Assembly: GCF_030704535.1 (NCBI RefSeq)
Contig: NC_081819.1
Location: 16,273,501-16,337,500 of the forward strand
Direction of reading: 5' to 3'
Origin: Vitis vinifera
Taxonomy: Eukaryota; Streptophyta; Magnoliopsida; Vitales; Vitaceae
DNA: 64,000 bases
Shown here: in pieces, positions 1 to 11,975 of the stretch
Numbering within the stretch: the stretch's first letter is position 1
How the letters are laid out: each line of letters starts with the position of its first letter
Made by a program: the position numbers and the translations under genes
Notes under the pieces: model-generated
The model's database searches: none
Seen by the model: only the letters and a program-made list of their open reading frames with translations
Told to the model about the DNA's origin: nothing

Positions 1-207
1 GATTCCCTCATGCCCCACCAGCACCAAATGTTCCCTGGGTCACGCAGCTGGGAGCGGTTCCATGAAGCCAATGGACACGTAACACTCGACCTCATGCAGG
101 CTCCTAGCTCAGCATTTGGGTTATTGTCTGTGAGGGAGAAGTCCAAGGAAGAAGAAGAAGAATGTTCAGAGTTGTGGAACTCCCTGGAAGGAACTCATGT
201 TGTTTGA
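1..207 (+). CDS. C-terminal end of an unidentified protein (5' truncated by window edge)
   Basis: The frame is open from base 1 to a TGA at 205-207 and encodes 68 residues. I do not recognise the family. The tail contains an aromatic and His-rich stretch (SWERFHEANGHVTLDLM) followed by an acidic run (KSKEEEEECSELW) and ends in THVV. The sentence-like composition, sensible codon use and an open frame at the window edge suggest the last exon of a real gene. The first ATG at position 10 is probably internal. The acidic tail would fit a transcription regulator, but this is only a guess. A possible further exon follows a good acceptor (TTTATTGCAG) at 606-615, which could be a 3' UTR exon or unrelated. 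Confidence 0.5.
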   Translation, partial: DSLMPHQHQMFPGSRSWERFHEANGHVTLDLMQAPSSAFGLLSVREKSKEEEEECSELWNSLEGTHVV

Positions 208-2239
208 TTGTATCATTGTAGGAATTGATTTAGTGTTGGCACTGAATAATTAATTTTGTTCACCAACAGATCTTTGATGACTCCCTCTTCCCCACTAGGT
301 CTAGTCCATCTTCGGCACCATAAAATATTGCCTACTTTCTCATTCCATCATTTTAAGATGGTGTACTAATGAATAATTTGAGCTACCAAATACATTCATA
401 TGAAGATCATATCACCATTCCATACCTTCTCTATAAACAATATATGCTTCAATGAATAATGCAGTCCCATGATTCCATCCTCAAATCCACCTCTTCATGA
501 TATTACTCTTTGTTGAGCTGCTATCTTTTACCCGGTTAAGGCATGTTTTTGGAACCCATGGAAATTTTATTTCATTTTTGATTGATTTAATGCATTTCGG
601 ATTATTTATTGCAGACGAGAACATGGAGAAAAGCAAGACTTCTGTCAGAAATTCGATCCCCATCTCTTTCAGAAGTGCGATTCTCCTTCATCTCATGCTT
701 GAATTTGCAGCGGCTTTTTCTGCTTCTTTCTTTAATTCTGAGGCTGTCAAAAGCCTGGCTGAGTTGCAGTAAGGTCGCCTTGCATGCGAAGGAAGGTACG
801 GTATGATGCACCACCATCAGGTGAAAAATGAATGAAAACCTGAATAAATGTTCATATTGGTATGTTTATGTATTTTCCATTCTCATATACATGGGAGACG
901 TGGCAACAGTAATAATACTTTGTTTTCTACTGTTTGCTTTTAATATTTTCTGATTAGCTTTGTCGAACTAGGGTTTCTTTGACCAAGTCTTGAAACAAAA
1001 ATTTGGAATGCTTATTTTCTATATTTTCAAAAATTATTTTTATATGTATTATTTTATTTTTTGTCTCCCCTCATATTTATATAATTAATTTATAAAACAA
1101 CAATTAAAACGTACTATCAAAAAAATATCTTATTTCAAAAACAATTATCAAAAACTTATTTTGAAACAATGTGTTTTCATGTTTTTGTGTTCTCGAACTC
1201 ATGCTTTAGTGTGGTTTTATCATTGTTTGTCGATTAATTTGCTAATAATAATTTGGCATGATTGTTAAATCAAATTCTAATTTTGAGATAGTTAAGTAGA
1301 TGACTTAAGTTGTTAAAAAAATCATAAGAAACTTAAGCTAGTTTGTTGTAATCAATAGAAGTTAAAAGGAGAAACTAGTGATGATTGCCATAAAAATGTT
1401 GTCCTTAGGACATGTACAAGAAGGTTTTTGTTGATTCCTATCAACATGGTGCACTTCTCAGTAAAGGGGTATGAAAACGTTGTGAAAACTTTGATCGGAG
1501 ATCAATTGATGGACATTTTGATTCCGGAAAAGAATCCATGATAAGGCATGCAATTGGTTCAATTTGTCTTTTATCTTTGCCTACATAGAAAATGTTGTTA
1601 TGCTTTGACACTTTTTCTAAAATTATGACTTAAACTTTAATTTTATTTTTTAGCCTAAAATAAAAAGACTATCTCACAATGACATTTTATTACAATTTAA
1701 AGCAATAAAAAATAGATAAATATTCCTAAAATGAAAGGTTTGGGTGTTTTGAAGTGGCCTTTCTCCCCCAACAATGATACACTCATTGTTAAAGTATCCT
1801 TCCAATTACTATATATATAATAAATTAACGTTTAAGGGTAGGGCAGGGAGTCCCACCAAAGGGCACCACCTCATAAATGTAGCCCTCTTGGATCCAACTG
1901 CAGTGGAGGGAGGGGCATAAGGTCCCAACTCCCACAAAGGCCACCAAGGACACTTTCAACTTTGCATGGGGTCACGTGGACATCACATGTAGGAATGAGT
2001 TAGAGGGTTTAGGGACCCAAAACAGATTAAAAAAACCTCCCACGTGGAGGGCTTTGAAATTGTCCTATGATGATGATGATGAGTAAGTTAGTAGTTTGCA
2101 ATAGAGAGAGAAGGGTCCACCTTTCTTTAATCAAAGAGGGAGGATCGGGAAAAATGTTTCGTTTCTTCAAACACCCTTTTTATTTATTGTTCTTCCTCAT
2201 CATACTCCATTTCCCTTTATACTTTTCCCAAAATCAAAT
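208..2239. other. AT-rich intergenic DNA
   Basis: No gene is supported here. Short open frames at 481-817 overlap one another on both strands and show no family signature. The 1840-2060 part is less AT-rich and holds CACGTG-like G-box sequences (TCACGTGG near 1972, CCCACGTGG near 2039), which may be promoter-like, but no adjacent coding start was found. Confidence 0.4.
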
Positions 2240-2840
2240 ATATATATATATAAAATCTTCGAAAAAAATAAGATATCATGTCGACATCTAATGTACTTTA
2301 AATTTAGACAATTGAAGAACGATACAAAACAATCATATCATAATATAAATAAATGAAATAAAGATGTAAAATAATGTAATGTCATAAATGATGCAAATGA
2401 ATGACACTTCGGTAGTAAATTATGAGACCTAAAGTATATAGGTGGTATTGGTACTGGTTTATTGATGGTGTTTTTTCAGTACCAATGAAAAAAGTAGCCT
2501 TATTTACTCATACTTTATTATATCTACACGTGATGTAAAAGAATTTTTGCTATATATTTTTTAAAAACCTCTAAATTTGGAAAAATCTAATTATTAAATT
2601 ATCTAGACTTTGTACTTCAAATTTAAACAGTTGAAGAACAATACAAAAGAATCAGGTCATAATACAAATAAACGAGATGAAGATATAAAATAATGCAACG
2701 TCATATATGGTATAAATGAATGACATGTCAATATAAATTTTATAGGTGGTAGTGGTACTAGTTTATTGATAGTGCTTTTTCAATATATTTATTTACTCAT
2801 GTCTTTTCTTTAATATTTTGCCCAAAATCAAATATAAAAT

Positions 2841-2843
<3 letters not shown>

Positions 2844-2877
<34 letters not shown>
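2844..2877. repeat. (TA)n microsatellite
   Basis: This is an uninterrupted TA run inside the dimeric array. The corresponding place in the next array unit (3460-3507) is longer, which shows length variation between otherwise similar copies. Confidence 0.9.
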
Positions 2878-2878
<1 letters not shown>

Positions 2879-3455
2879 CTTTGAAAAAAGAAATAAGATA
2901 TCAAGTAATGTACTTCAAATTTAGACAATTGAAGAACGATATAAAAGAATCATGTCATGATACAAATAAATGAAATAAAGATGTAAAATAATACAATGTC
3001 ATAAATGGTACAAATGAATGACGCCTGGATAATAAATTATGAGACCTGAGTTATATAGGTGGTATTGGTACTAGTTTATTGATGGTGTTTTTTCAATACC
3101 AATGTAAAAAGTAGCCTTATTTACTCATATTTTATTATATCTACACGTGATGTAAAAGAATTTTTGCTATATATTTATTAAAAACCTCTAAATTTGGAAA
3201 AATCTAATCATTAAATTATCTATACTTTGTACTTCAAATTTAAACAGTTGAAGAACGATACAAAAGAATCAGGTCATAATACAAATAAACGAGATGAAGA
3301 TATAAAATAATGCAACGTCATATATGGTATAAATGAATGACATGTCAATATAAATTTTATAGGTGGTAGTGGTACTAATTTATTGATAGTGCTTTTTCAA
3401 TATATTTATTTACTCATGTCTTTCCTTTAATATTTTGCCCAAAATCAAATATAAA

Positions 3456-3459
<4 letters not shown>

Positions 3460-3507
<48 letters not shown>
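3460..3507. repeat. (TA)n microsatellite
   Basis: This is an uninterrupted TA run at the position in the dimeric array that corresponds to 2844-2877. Confidence 0.9.
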
Positions 3508-3509
<2 letters not shown>

Positions 3510-4450
3510 CTTTGAAAAAAGAAATAAGATATCAAGTAATGTACTTCAAATTTAGACAATTGAAGAACGATACAAAAGAATCATGTCATGATACAAATAA
3601 ATGAAATAAAGATGTAAAATAATGCAATGTCATAAATGGTACAGATGAATGACACCTGGATAATAAATTATGAGACCTAAGTTATATAGGTGGTATTGGT
3701 ACTAGTTTATTGATGGTGTTTTTTCAATACCAATGTAAAAAGTAGTCTTATTTACTCATATTTTATTATATCTACACGTGATGTAAAAGAATTTTTGCTA
3801 TATATTTATTAAAAAACTCAAAATTTTGAAAATTCTAATCATTAAATTATCTAGACTTTGTACTTCAAATTTAAACAGTTGAAGAACGATACAAAAGAAT
3901 CAGGTCATAATACAAATAAATGAGATGAAGATATAAAATAATGCAACGTCATATATGGTATAAATGAATGACACATCAATATAAATTTTATAGGTGGTAG
4001 TGGAACTAGTTTATTGATAGTGTTTTTTCAATATGTTTATTTACTCATGTCTTTCCTTTAATACTTTTCCCAAAATCAAATATAATATTATATATATATA
4101 ATTTTTGAAAAAAGAAATAAGATATCAAGTAATGTACTTCAAATTTAGACAATTGAAGAACCATACAAATAAATGAATTAAAGATGTAAAATAATGCAAC
4201 CTTATAAATGGTACAAATGAATGACACTTCAATATTAAATTATGAGACCTGCATTATATAGATGGTACTGGTGCTAATTTACTGATGGTGCTTTTTCAAT
4301 ATCAATGTAAAACGTATCCTTATCCTTATTTACTCCGACTTTATTATATCTACACGTGATTTAAAAGAATTTTTGTTATATATTTATTAAAAAAAACTCA
4401 AAATTTTGAAAAATCTAATCATTAAATTATCTAGACTTTGCACTCTTTAA

Positions 4451-7400
4451 GTTTATAGTAGAATTTTGGTGGATTCTCCATTTTATTATATTTTAATAAA
4501 TGAAAAATAAAATAATAATTTTTTTATAAAAAAAAACAAGAATAAGAAAAGGGGAACAAGTAAGCTTCCCTTGAGCTTCCTCCGACAAAGGGATAAAGAT
4601 AAAAAAGCACAAATATTGAGGTGAAATAGACTTTTCTCTAAAGTCCAAACATTTTGTGATGATTGGGGAGACGTGATCCTTCCTAGCTAATATCATGTTC
4701 CAAACTCACTTTTACATTTTTTTTTTTAATTCTTATATTTTTATTTTTATTTTTTCCCATTTAACCCACAAAAAGTACTGAAAAAAAAAATTAAAATCAA
4801 AGTTAAATTTTTATTTTTATTTGCTTCTTGTACTTTTGTTTAAATTTTCAAAATAAAAACGGACAAATAACGGGCAAATTCTAACCTAGGGTTGCAGTCC
4901 ATTTCTTTTGCTAGTACAAATTATTAAATATGAATACGAAGATGGCCATTAATGTGAGAAAAATACAAAAAACATGGCCATTAATGAATTCAGAAAATTA
5001 TTGTACTCATGTTCCAAAGCTAAAGTGCAAAACAACAGTCGTATAGATACCATGTACATCTTCAAATTCATGGTAATGGTAATCCTTATTTATTTATAAA
5101 TTAATTTAAATCCAATAAAATGCACAATGGCAAGGTAATTAATCACTAATTAATTATAAAAAATTTAATTTGGTAATTCTATATTAATAATGGTTCAAAT
5201 TAATTAAGACCCGTTTGATAACAAATTTTAAAAATCATTCTCAAAAACAGCTTAAAAATTGTTTTATGATATTTACTATAATAAAAGTTTATTTGAAAAC
5301 TTAAATTTATATAATTATTTTTTAAAACAATTATCGAAAAACAAGTTAATATAACATAAAATAACCCAAAGATGTTATTTGAAAACATTCTATTTTATAT
5401 TCTTAAGAACGGAAAATAAAAAATAATTTTTTGTTATTAAACATGTTTTTGTGTTTTTTTTGGAAAATAAAAACTATTTTAAAAAACAATTATCAAACAA
5501 ATCTTTAATAACTTCCTCTATATTCATAATTTAATTTAAATTTATATATAATTTTAATCTTGGTTGTTGCAAGCATTAGTCCAAAAATACTTTGTACCAT
5601 CTTGGGTGAAAAGATTGATTTGTTGGGGAAATGGTCCCAATTACAAAGACAAAGAAAAAAACAGTGGGAGTGAACAAGGGAAGTCATGAGTCATGAGATA
5701 TGTTTGTTTTTCCTCCCATTTTTCCGAGAAACCAAACAAAGTTTCTTGACATTCCTAAAGGAAAAGGAAAAAGAAAATGGAAGAAAAAGGGGGGGTGGGG
5801 GAAAGGGACCACCACTGAATTTTCCAGGAAGGTGCAAGGAGGCTCCCAAAATGATTAAAAGGGAAGCTTCTTCATGAAAGACAACAATCAACAATATAGT
5901 AGTGATCGAAAACAAACATTAGCTTTCAACATCACCTTTATAATCATTAATATTCATATCATCCATACTCAAAAAGTACCCTAAGAACCCCCATCCCCAT
6001 TCCAAAATAGAAAATTTAAATAAATAAATAAATAAAATATATATTATATAAAAAATAATTTTTGGTATGAATGAATATTGTTGGACACAACATAAACTAA
6101 TGAGGCTAATGTACTCATTTTGCATGCATGTGTTACATTTATTCTATATAGAATTGCATGGCTTCTTGGCCCTTCTACAATTTTTTTATATATTATATTT
6201 ATATATATTTCAATAACTAAAATATTTAAATTCTATTAGTTAATATTATATTATATATAGAGAGAGGGAGGAAAAGGGATATACAATATAATATAAGAAA
6301 ATTTTGAAAAAAAAAAATGGAAGATTCATTCATCGTATCATTAAATGTGCTTTATAAGGAAGATGAAAAAGATAGAAAATAATAAATCATCAAAACTTGT
6401 CACAATGTATATGTATATATATAAGAAAATTCTAAGGTATCGAGTTGATACTTATCGAAGATACAACCAGATTCATTGAAAGTATAAAATGAAATTTAGT
6501 AATATAACAAATATATGAGAGCTATTATTGTACTAATTGATGGGATCGATTACAACTAAATGGGACCAAGGCATGTATAATACAATCAAATTAATCCCAT
6601 TTTTTGGTATATATATATATGATTTGAAAGAAAGATTCATTTGATTAGAAGAATCCTACGCTATGTTTGAAAACTATTTTTGAATTTAATTTTGTCTTTA
6701 AAATGATTTTTTTTTTATAACTCATTTTCTTTGTATTTAGTTATTTTTTTGTTACATATTCATATCACATTTATATAAATACATATTACTTTCATGAAAC
6801 ATGAATGAAGAAAATTATTTTTGACATTTGAATTTTCAAATAGGATTTTACTTGTGAAAATAATTGAGAGCTTCAAAATTATTTGAAAATGTTTTGAAAA
6901 AAAACTTTAGGTCCTGTTTAAGAAGTGTTTTCAAATATAATTTACAAAAATGGTTTTATAATTTTTTTTATAAATAAAATGTGAGAGTCAAAATGTTTTT
7001 AATATGTTTTTTTTATATTTATATAATTGTTTTATAAAGCAATTATTAGCTTTACTTTTGGTAGTAAAACGTGTTTCCCCACCTATGGTAAAATCAAGAT
7101 GAAGATATGTGCAGTGATCCTTGTTATGATGGAAATCTTGGAAAACAGCAACATGAAGAAGTGGAGATGACAAAGAAACCCATTGAAAAAAAAAAAAACA
7201 GAATCCATACAACTTTGTAGATTTTGATCACTTTCATCATTCATTTTCCCACTTTTGAAGTAGCCCTTTTCCATCATTTTTACTTTTTATCTTTGTCAAT
7301 ATGCATATGGGCTTTTAGGGGGTAGAAGAAGATAGGGGTATATATAGGCATAAAGAAAAATACCATTCATAGAATCATATTGAAAGAATTGCAGACAATG

Positions 7401-8311
7401 AAATGGTAGAGAAGCGAAGTCCCCACACCCCAACTCCCAATTGTCAAACCCTCACCACCCATGTGTCCTTGAAATGTCAAAACCCCCCCTCACCCTTCAT
7501 TGTCTTTATTGCTGCCCCCCTTAGTTTTATCAACACCCACATTTTCATTTTATTTTTATTAAAAAAGAAAAAAGAAAAAAGAAAAACTCAAAGAAAACAT
7601 GGGAAGACAGTTGGATAATGAGAGAAAAAGTTGTGTGAATGGGATCCTAAATCCACCCAAATGATTCAGGGCTCTACCCCACGCCAGGGCCCATTTGATA
7701 TATCACCATCACCTTCCCACCACAATAATATGGCCACACACCTTCTGATCAGGCTGGTTCGTCTGATTTACAAAAATTGATTGTGGACCGTCTGATTAAC
7801 TTTTCTACTTCATCAAAACATGCGGTAGTTGATGTGGGCCCTTGTTTCTAATCAATATTAGCTTCCACGTATGAGACAATTTCCTCTACTTGTTTTTTTA
7901 CTGCATGCATTTTCCCGGAAAATATCTAGCACCGGTCCAAAAGAAAATAATAGACCCCGAGAATGGAAATCTTGCCCTACACCCGATCACAGTGTATGGA
8001 GTTGGTTTTCCCGGAATCATATTTCTTGGATTGCTGAGAATTAGAGTTACACATAAATCCCGGCCGTTCCTTTTTTTTTTTTTTTTTTTCCAGGAAAAGA
8101 AAAATAAATGTTCCAAACATTAAAATGAAAGAAAATAAAAGAGACTACACGTTAATGTGATGAAAGATACCTCTCCCTTCTTCACCATGTTATTTTACTA
8201 GGTCTTCCCTCAATACGGCGTCGTTTATAGATGGAAATTCACCCAGTAACGAAAAAGGTGAGAGCTTTGACGACGCCAACGCGAATGCGACGTCGTTCCG
8301 GGACCTGAAAA
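4451..8311. other. AT-rich intergenic DNA downstream of SPL8
   Basis: No coding frame with a recognisable family was found on either strand. The stretch contains many homopolymer runs, short TA tracts (6170-6260, 6410-6425, 6608-6620) and CT-rich patches near 7420-7600. The part nearest 8311 will include the 3' UTR of the minus-strand SPL8 gene. Confidence 0.4.
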
Positions 8312-9704
8312 TCACCCACTCGGGAAAAACAGTGAGCTTGACGATGCCGATGACGCCGTCGTTTGGTACGGCCTTTGCCGGAAGCAATCCAACGTCATCC
8401 GCGGCGGCGACACCGCCACCGTCACCGACGACGACGAGTGAGCTCCGGAATCTGGCGGCGACCCTACAACCCAGAAAAAAAAAATGCAAATCATTTTTCA
8501 CGCTTTGTTTTGATAAAAAAAAAACACCTGTGAGACACACAGAAAGAGATTCACGGCTACCACGTACTAGTGATGTTGTCGGAAGATGAATTCCGGGCAT
8601 TTTCGAGGTGGTGCTGGTGCAGCTTGTGGTTATCTTGAATGGGTTGCTGCGACTTTCGGCGGCGGCGGTTGTGATCGGCCAATCTTTTCCGGCAACTGCG
8701 CTTTCCGTTGTCGAATTCCGAGAGAAGATGGAATCTGTACGGAGGCGTTGGAAAGGAAAATTAAACCGCTGATTAGGTTGCCATAAGAGGCAAAGCACAA
8801 AACCAAAACAAACAGTACGTAAAACCTGAATTATACAAACATTTGGACACAAATGCCCTCGGGATTTCCCCACGTACGGCACTTACCCAATCATTAGCTC
8901 CATTCATTTAACTCCCACTCCTTCAAGGACATTTTCGTCATTTCAACATTTGATTTCAGATAAAGTGTTGTTGAAAACAAATTAAAACAATTAAATGTGT
9001 TTTTTTCCACTTGCTTTGAATTTTGGTTTGCGTTGATTTTATTTTTTATTAGATTAAATAGCTGGAAGTTTCGTTGTGAATAAGGGTGTTTTGGTAATTT
9101 GCGAGAACCTGCTACATTGTTGGCAGAAGCGCTGAGTCAACCCGGCGGCGAAGACTGTAGAGGCTTTGGAGTGGAACTCGCAGACCTTGTGGCGGCGGTG
9201 GTAATGCTTGGCGTGGGTGAGATCGGCATTACAGCCCTCGGCTTGACACCTCGGCGAGTTCGTCAAACCGGGTTCCGCCGGTCTCGACCGCCTCTGGTAC
9301 AGCCGGTTCACGAAGTCGTCCTCGGAGGAGAAATACGTTCTGCCCCCCAAATTCAGCCCAATTCTCGCCGTGAAATCCGCCGCCGGCACCATCTCCTCGC
9401 TCTTCGGCACCACCATAAACCCGGTCCCCCCGCCGGCGGACGTCCCGGCCACCGGCTCAAGCGACAGCATCGCCGGCGGGGGGGCCTGGTACGTGTGGTA
9501 GGCGCGTGGGTCGTAGAGGGAGTGAATATGAGCGGGCTGAGGCTGGCTCTGGTGGTGGAAGAAGGCGGTCGCCGGAGCGACGAGTCCGTCGGTGAAGGTT
9601 TGGTGGTAGTGGTCGAATATCTGGCGGGTCTGGTCCGAATCCTGAGGGGGCTCGTCTCCGGAGAGCATGATCGGAGATGGGTTCCCCCATTCGTAGTCCA
9701 GCAT
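8312..9704 (-). CDS. SPL8: SBP-box transcription factor, SPL8 orthologue (3 exons)
   Basis: The gene encodes a nuclear, zinc-binding DNA-binding protein of the SQUAMOSA-promoter-binding-like family. In Arabidopsis SPL8 acts in anther and pollen-sac development and gibberellin responses. Coding exons are 9704-9109, 8734-8568 and 8463-8312, which splice in phase to 304 residues (Arabidopsis SPL8 is slightly longer). The protein starts [10 protein letters not shown] and has the SPL8-specific [12 protein letters not shown] block at about 115-126. The SBP domain spans about 152-228. Zinc site 1 uses C153, C158, C175 and H178. Zinc site 2 includes C194, C197, H201 and C213. The bipartite nuclear signal [17 protein letters not shown] is at 210-226. 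The first intron falls inside the SBP domain after QQCSR, the conserved position for this family. The C-terminus has the family-typical [15 protein letters not shown] and ends FFPSG. I saw no miR156 target site in the spliced coding sequence, as expected for this subclade. Confidence 0.93.
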
Positions 9705-9844
9705 TTCCCACTGAAGCTCAGGTTTGACGACGTTGTTCCAAAGGCCCTCAACTCGATCTGAAGCACAACCAAGAGAGAGTAGAGAGTAGAGAGCTGAGAG
9801 CTGAGAGTTGGAGAAAACCTAAGACAATAATGCAAAACGGTTTG

Positions 9845-9862
9845 GCCTTTATATATATATAT
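9845..9862 (-). promoter_or_regulatory. Probable TATA box of SPL8
   Basis: On the minus strand the sequence reads TATATATATATAAAGG about 145 bases upstream of the SPL8 start codon at 9704. Between it and the ATG is a pyrimidine-rich leader (GA-rich on the plus strand, 9772-9810), typical of plant 5' UTRs. The transcription start would lie near 9815 if the usual TATA spacing applies. Confidence 0.55.
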
Positions 9863-11921
9863 ACATACACACATATATCTCTATCTCGGTGTTAAAAGGC
9901 TCTCCTTTTTCCACAGTGACGGAAGAGAAACTCACCTATGGCAGCATGAAACCGAGTGAAAAGACAAAGACTAACGAGGAGTACTTGTTGACCGCCGAGT
10001 AATTCAAAAACCTAATCTCCAAAACGCAGCGTTCCACTGTAGCTTCAACTGTCTCTGCAATGGCGTGTACAGTCACCCTGTCTCGCCTCACTTTCAGAGA
10101 GAGCGAAGGAGAGAAGGAGGAGTTATGAGGCGGCTAGCTCAGAGGTGATGGGAGGCTTTTACTGTTTTTGTGTAATACCAAATTTACCATTTTATCCCCC
10201 TCCCCGTTGTGGAAGTTTGTGAAAACTGAAAAAGTCTCTTTTCCCGGTCCAAGTAATTCGGACTTCCATCTCACGCCCCCCTTGTGTCCCAATTTTTCCA
10301 TTAATAATAATAATAATAATTTTAAAAAATTAAATAAATAAAACAAATGTATAAGACCCATCTCAGTTCTCAATCTATCCCTAAAGGAATTAGGGAGCAA
10401 GGGATATTAATAATTAATATTAATAATAATAATAATTATTATTATTAGAATGAACTGTTATTCTTAAACTCTAATAGACAAAATTAATTTTTAGATCTCG
10501 AGGGCCCATCCACATCTAACCCTCTCTTTTTGTTCTAATTTACTATTACCAACATTGATAATTAGCTCCTCTCTTTTTTCACAAATAATAATTCAATCAT
10601 TAATTATTTATTATAATAAATCCTCTCTTAAATTATTAACCTGTGTTGCCACTAATGGAGTTTCCCTTTTTGTGGATATGTTTATGAATAACACCTTGAT
10701 TACATCCAATATTTGACTTTTACCAAAAAATTAAGTGTTGGTCTGAATACACGTGTTGCTTTTTATTTTTAAAATAAATGAATAATAATAACTTTTATAT
10801 AGATTAAAAAACTTTTAAAATTTTACTTTAAAAAAGTAATGGTCTATTTATTCGCATGATTTAAAAATAATTTTTCTATATTATAAAAATTTAATATTAT
10901 TAGGCCGTTGTTATCTAAAAATAAAATAAAATAGAGATTAAATTTTAGAAAATAATTCAAAAGTTATTTTCATCAAATTTTAAAAACAAAATAAAAACAT
11001 GGACTTGTTTTGTTGTGTTTTTTTAAACTTATTTTTAAAAATTATTTTTAAATTAATATATATATATATAGTTTTGAAAACAAATTTTAGAAAAATATAG
11101 TCAAATGAATCTTAATATTTTTAAAAATTATTTAAAATTTTGAGGAATAAAAAAATAATGTGACAAGGAATTACGATAATTATTAAATAATGTCGGACAA
11201 GGTAAAAGTCTTTATGTGAAATGGCTCAAATTTGACAAGAGTTAATACTTAATACCCTCCAAAAAATTTATATCATCACCTCTCGTTTATTTTTTAAATG
11301 AAGAAATGATTTTCTCTCTATGGTATAAAATAAGAATCATAAGTTATTTTGGAAGCTATTTTTGAAAACATTTTTCCTTTTTTTTTTAAAAAAAAAAACA
11401 CATGTTTGATAATAAAAATCATAAAAACATAAAATATTAGCATTTTTATAACATGTTTTATTTTAAAAAATAAAAACTGGATTAAAAATAAAGTTTATAA
11501 TTATTTTTTTAATAGTAAATATTATAGATAAAATATTTTCGTAATACTAAACTTATTGGATGGTGTTTGTTTTTTTATTTAATTTTAAATTAAATTTAAA
11601 GATTATTCGTCTGTTAAGTATTAAATTAATTATTTTTAAATATTTTATTTTTATTAAGTATCAAGAAATAAAAAAATCAATCGATTATTTTTACCATTTA
11701 AAAAAGTTGAATATTTAAAAAAATTTATTTAATAAAAAAATTAAAAAATAAATAATATGTCAATAAAAATAAACTATCTGAAATTTGAGACTAACTTGAA
11801 ACAAAAAAAAAAAAAACCATACTATTAATTGGGTGAGAATGCTTAATGGAAGCCCATATGATCAATTATTTCAAATATATTATCTATTAAAACAATGATA
11901 CCTTTATTTCTCAAATATTTA

Positions 11922-11923
<2 letters not shown>

Positions 11924-11972
<49 letters not shown>
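11924..11972. repeat. (TA)n microsatellite
   Basis: This is a TA dinucleotide run of about 24 units with no interruption. It is likely to be length-variable. Confidence 0.9.

Positions 11973-11975
<3 letters not shown>

Larger units (their letters stand above)
2240..4450. repeat. Dimeric (A-B-A-B) AT-rich tandem array, about 620-bp higher-order period
   Basis: A core beginning TTCAAATTTAGACAATTGAA recurs at about 2293, 2912, 3542 and 4137 (type A). A related core, TTCAAATTTAAACAGTTGAA, recurs at about 2615, 3232 and 3861 (type B). The units alternate, giving A-A and B-B spacings of about 595-630 bp. Each B to A junction holds a TA-dinucleotide tract that expands differently in each copy (2844-2877, 3460-3507, and a short one near 4090). 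ORFs inside are chance products of the repeat. Confidence 0.8.

Noticed and set aside
5200..5500. Possible MITE in AT-rich DNA
   Set aside because: No clear terminal inverted repeats or target duplication could be found by eye.
8190..8882. Minus-strand ORF of 230 codons
   Set aside because: It overlaps SPL8 exons 2 and 3 in a different frame. The SPL8 frame gives recognised protein and correct splice sites.
9099..9761. Long plus-strand ORF of 220 codons
   Set aside because: It is antisense to SPL8 exon 1 and its Arg- and Gly-rich translation is an effect of the GC-rich exon.
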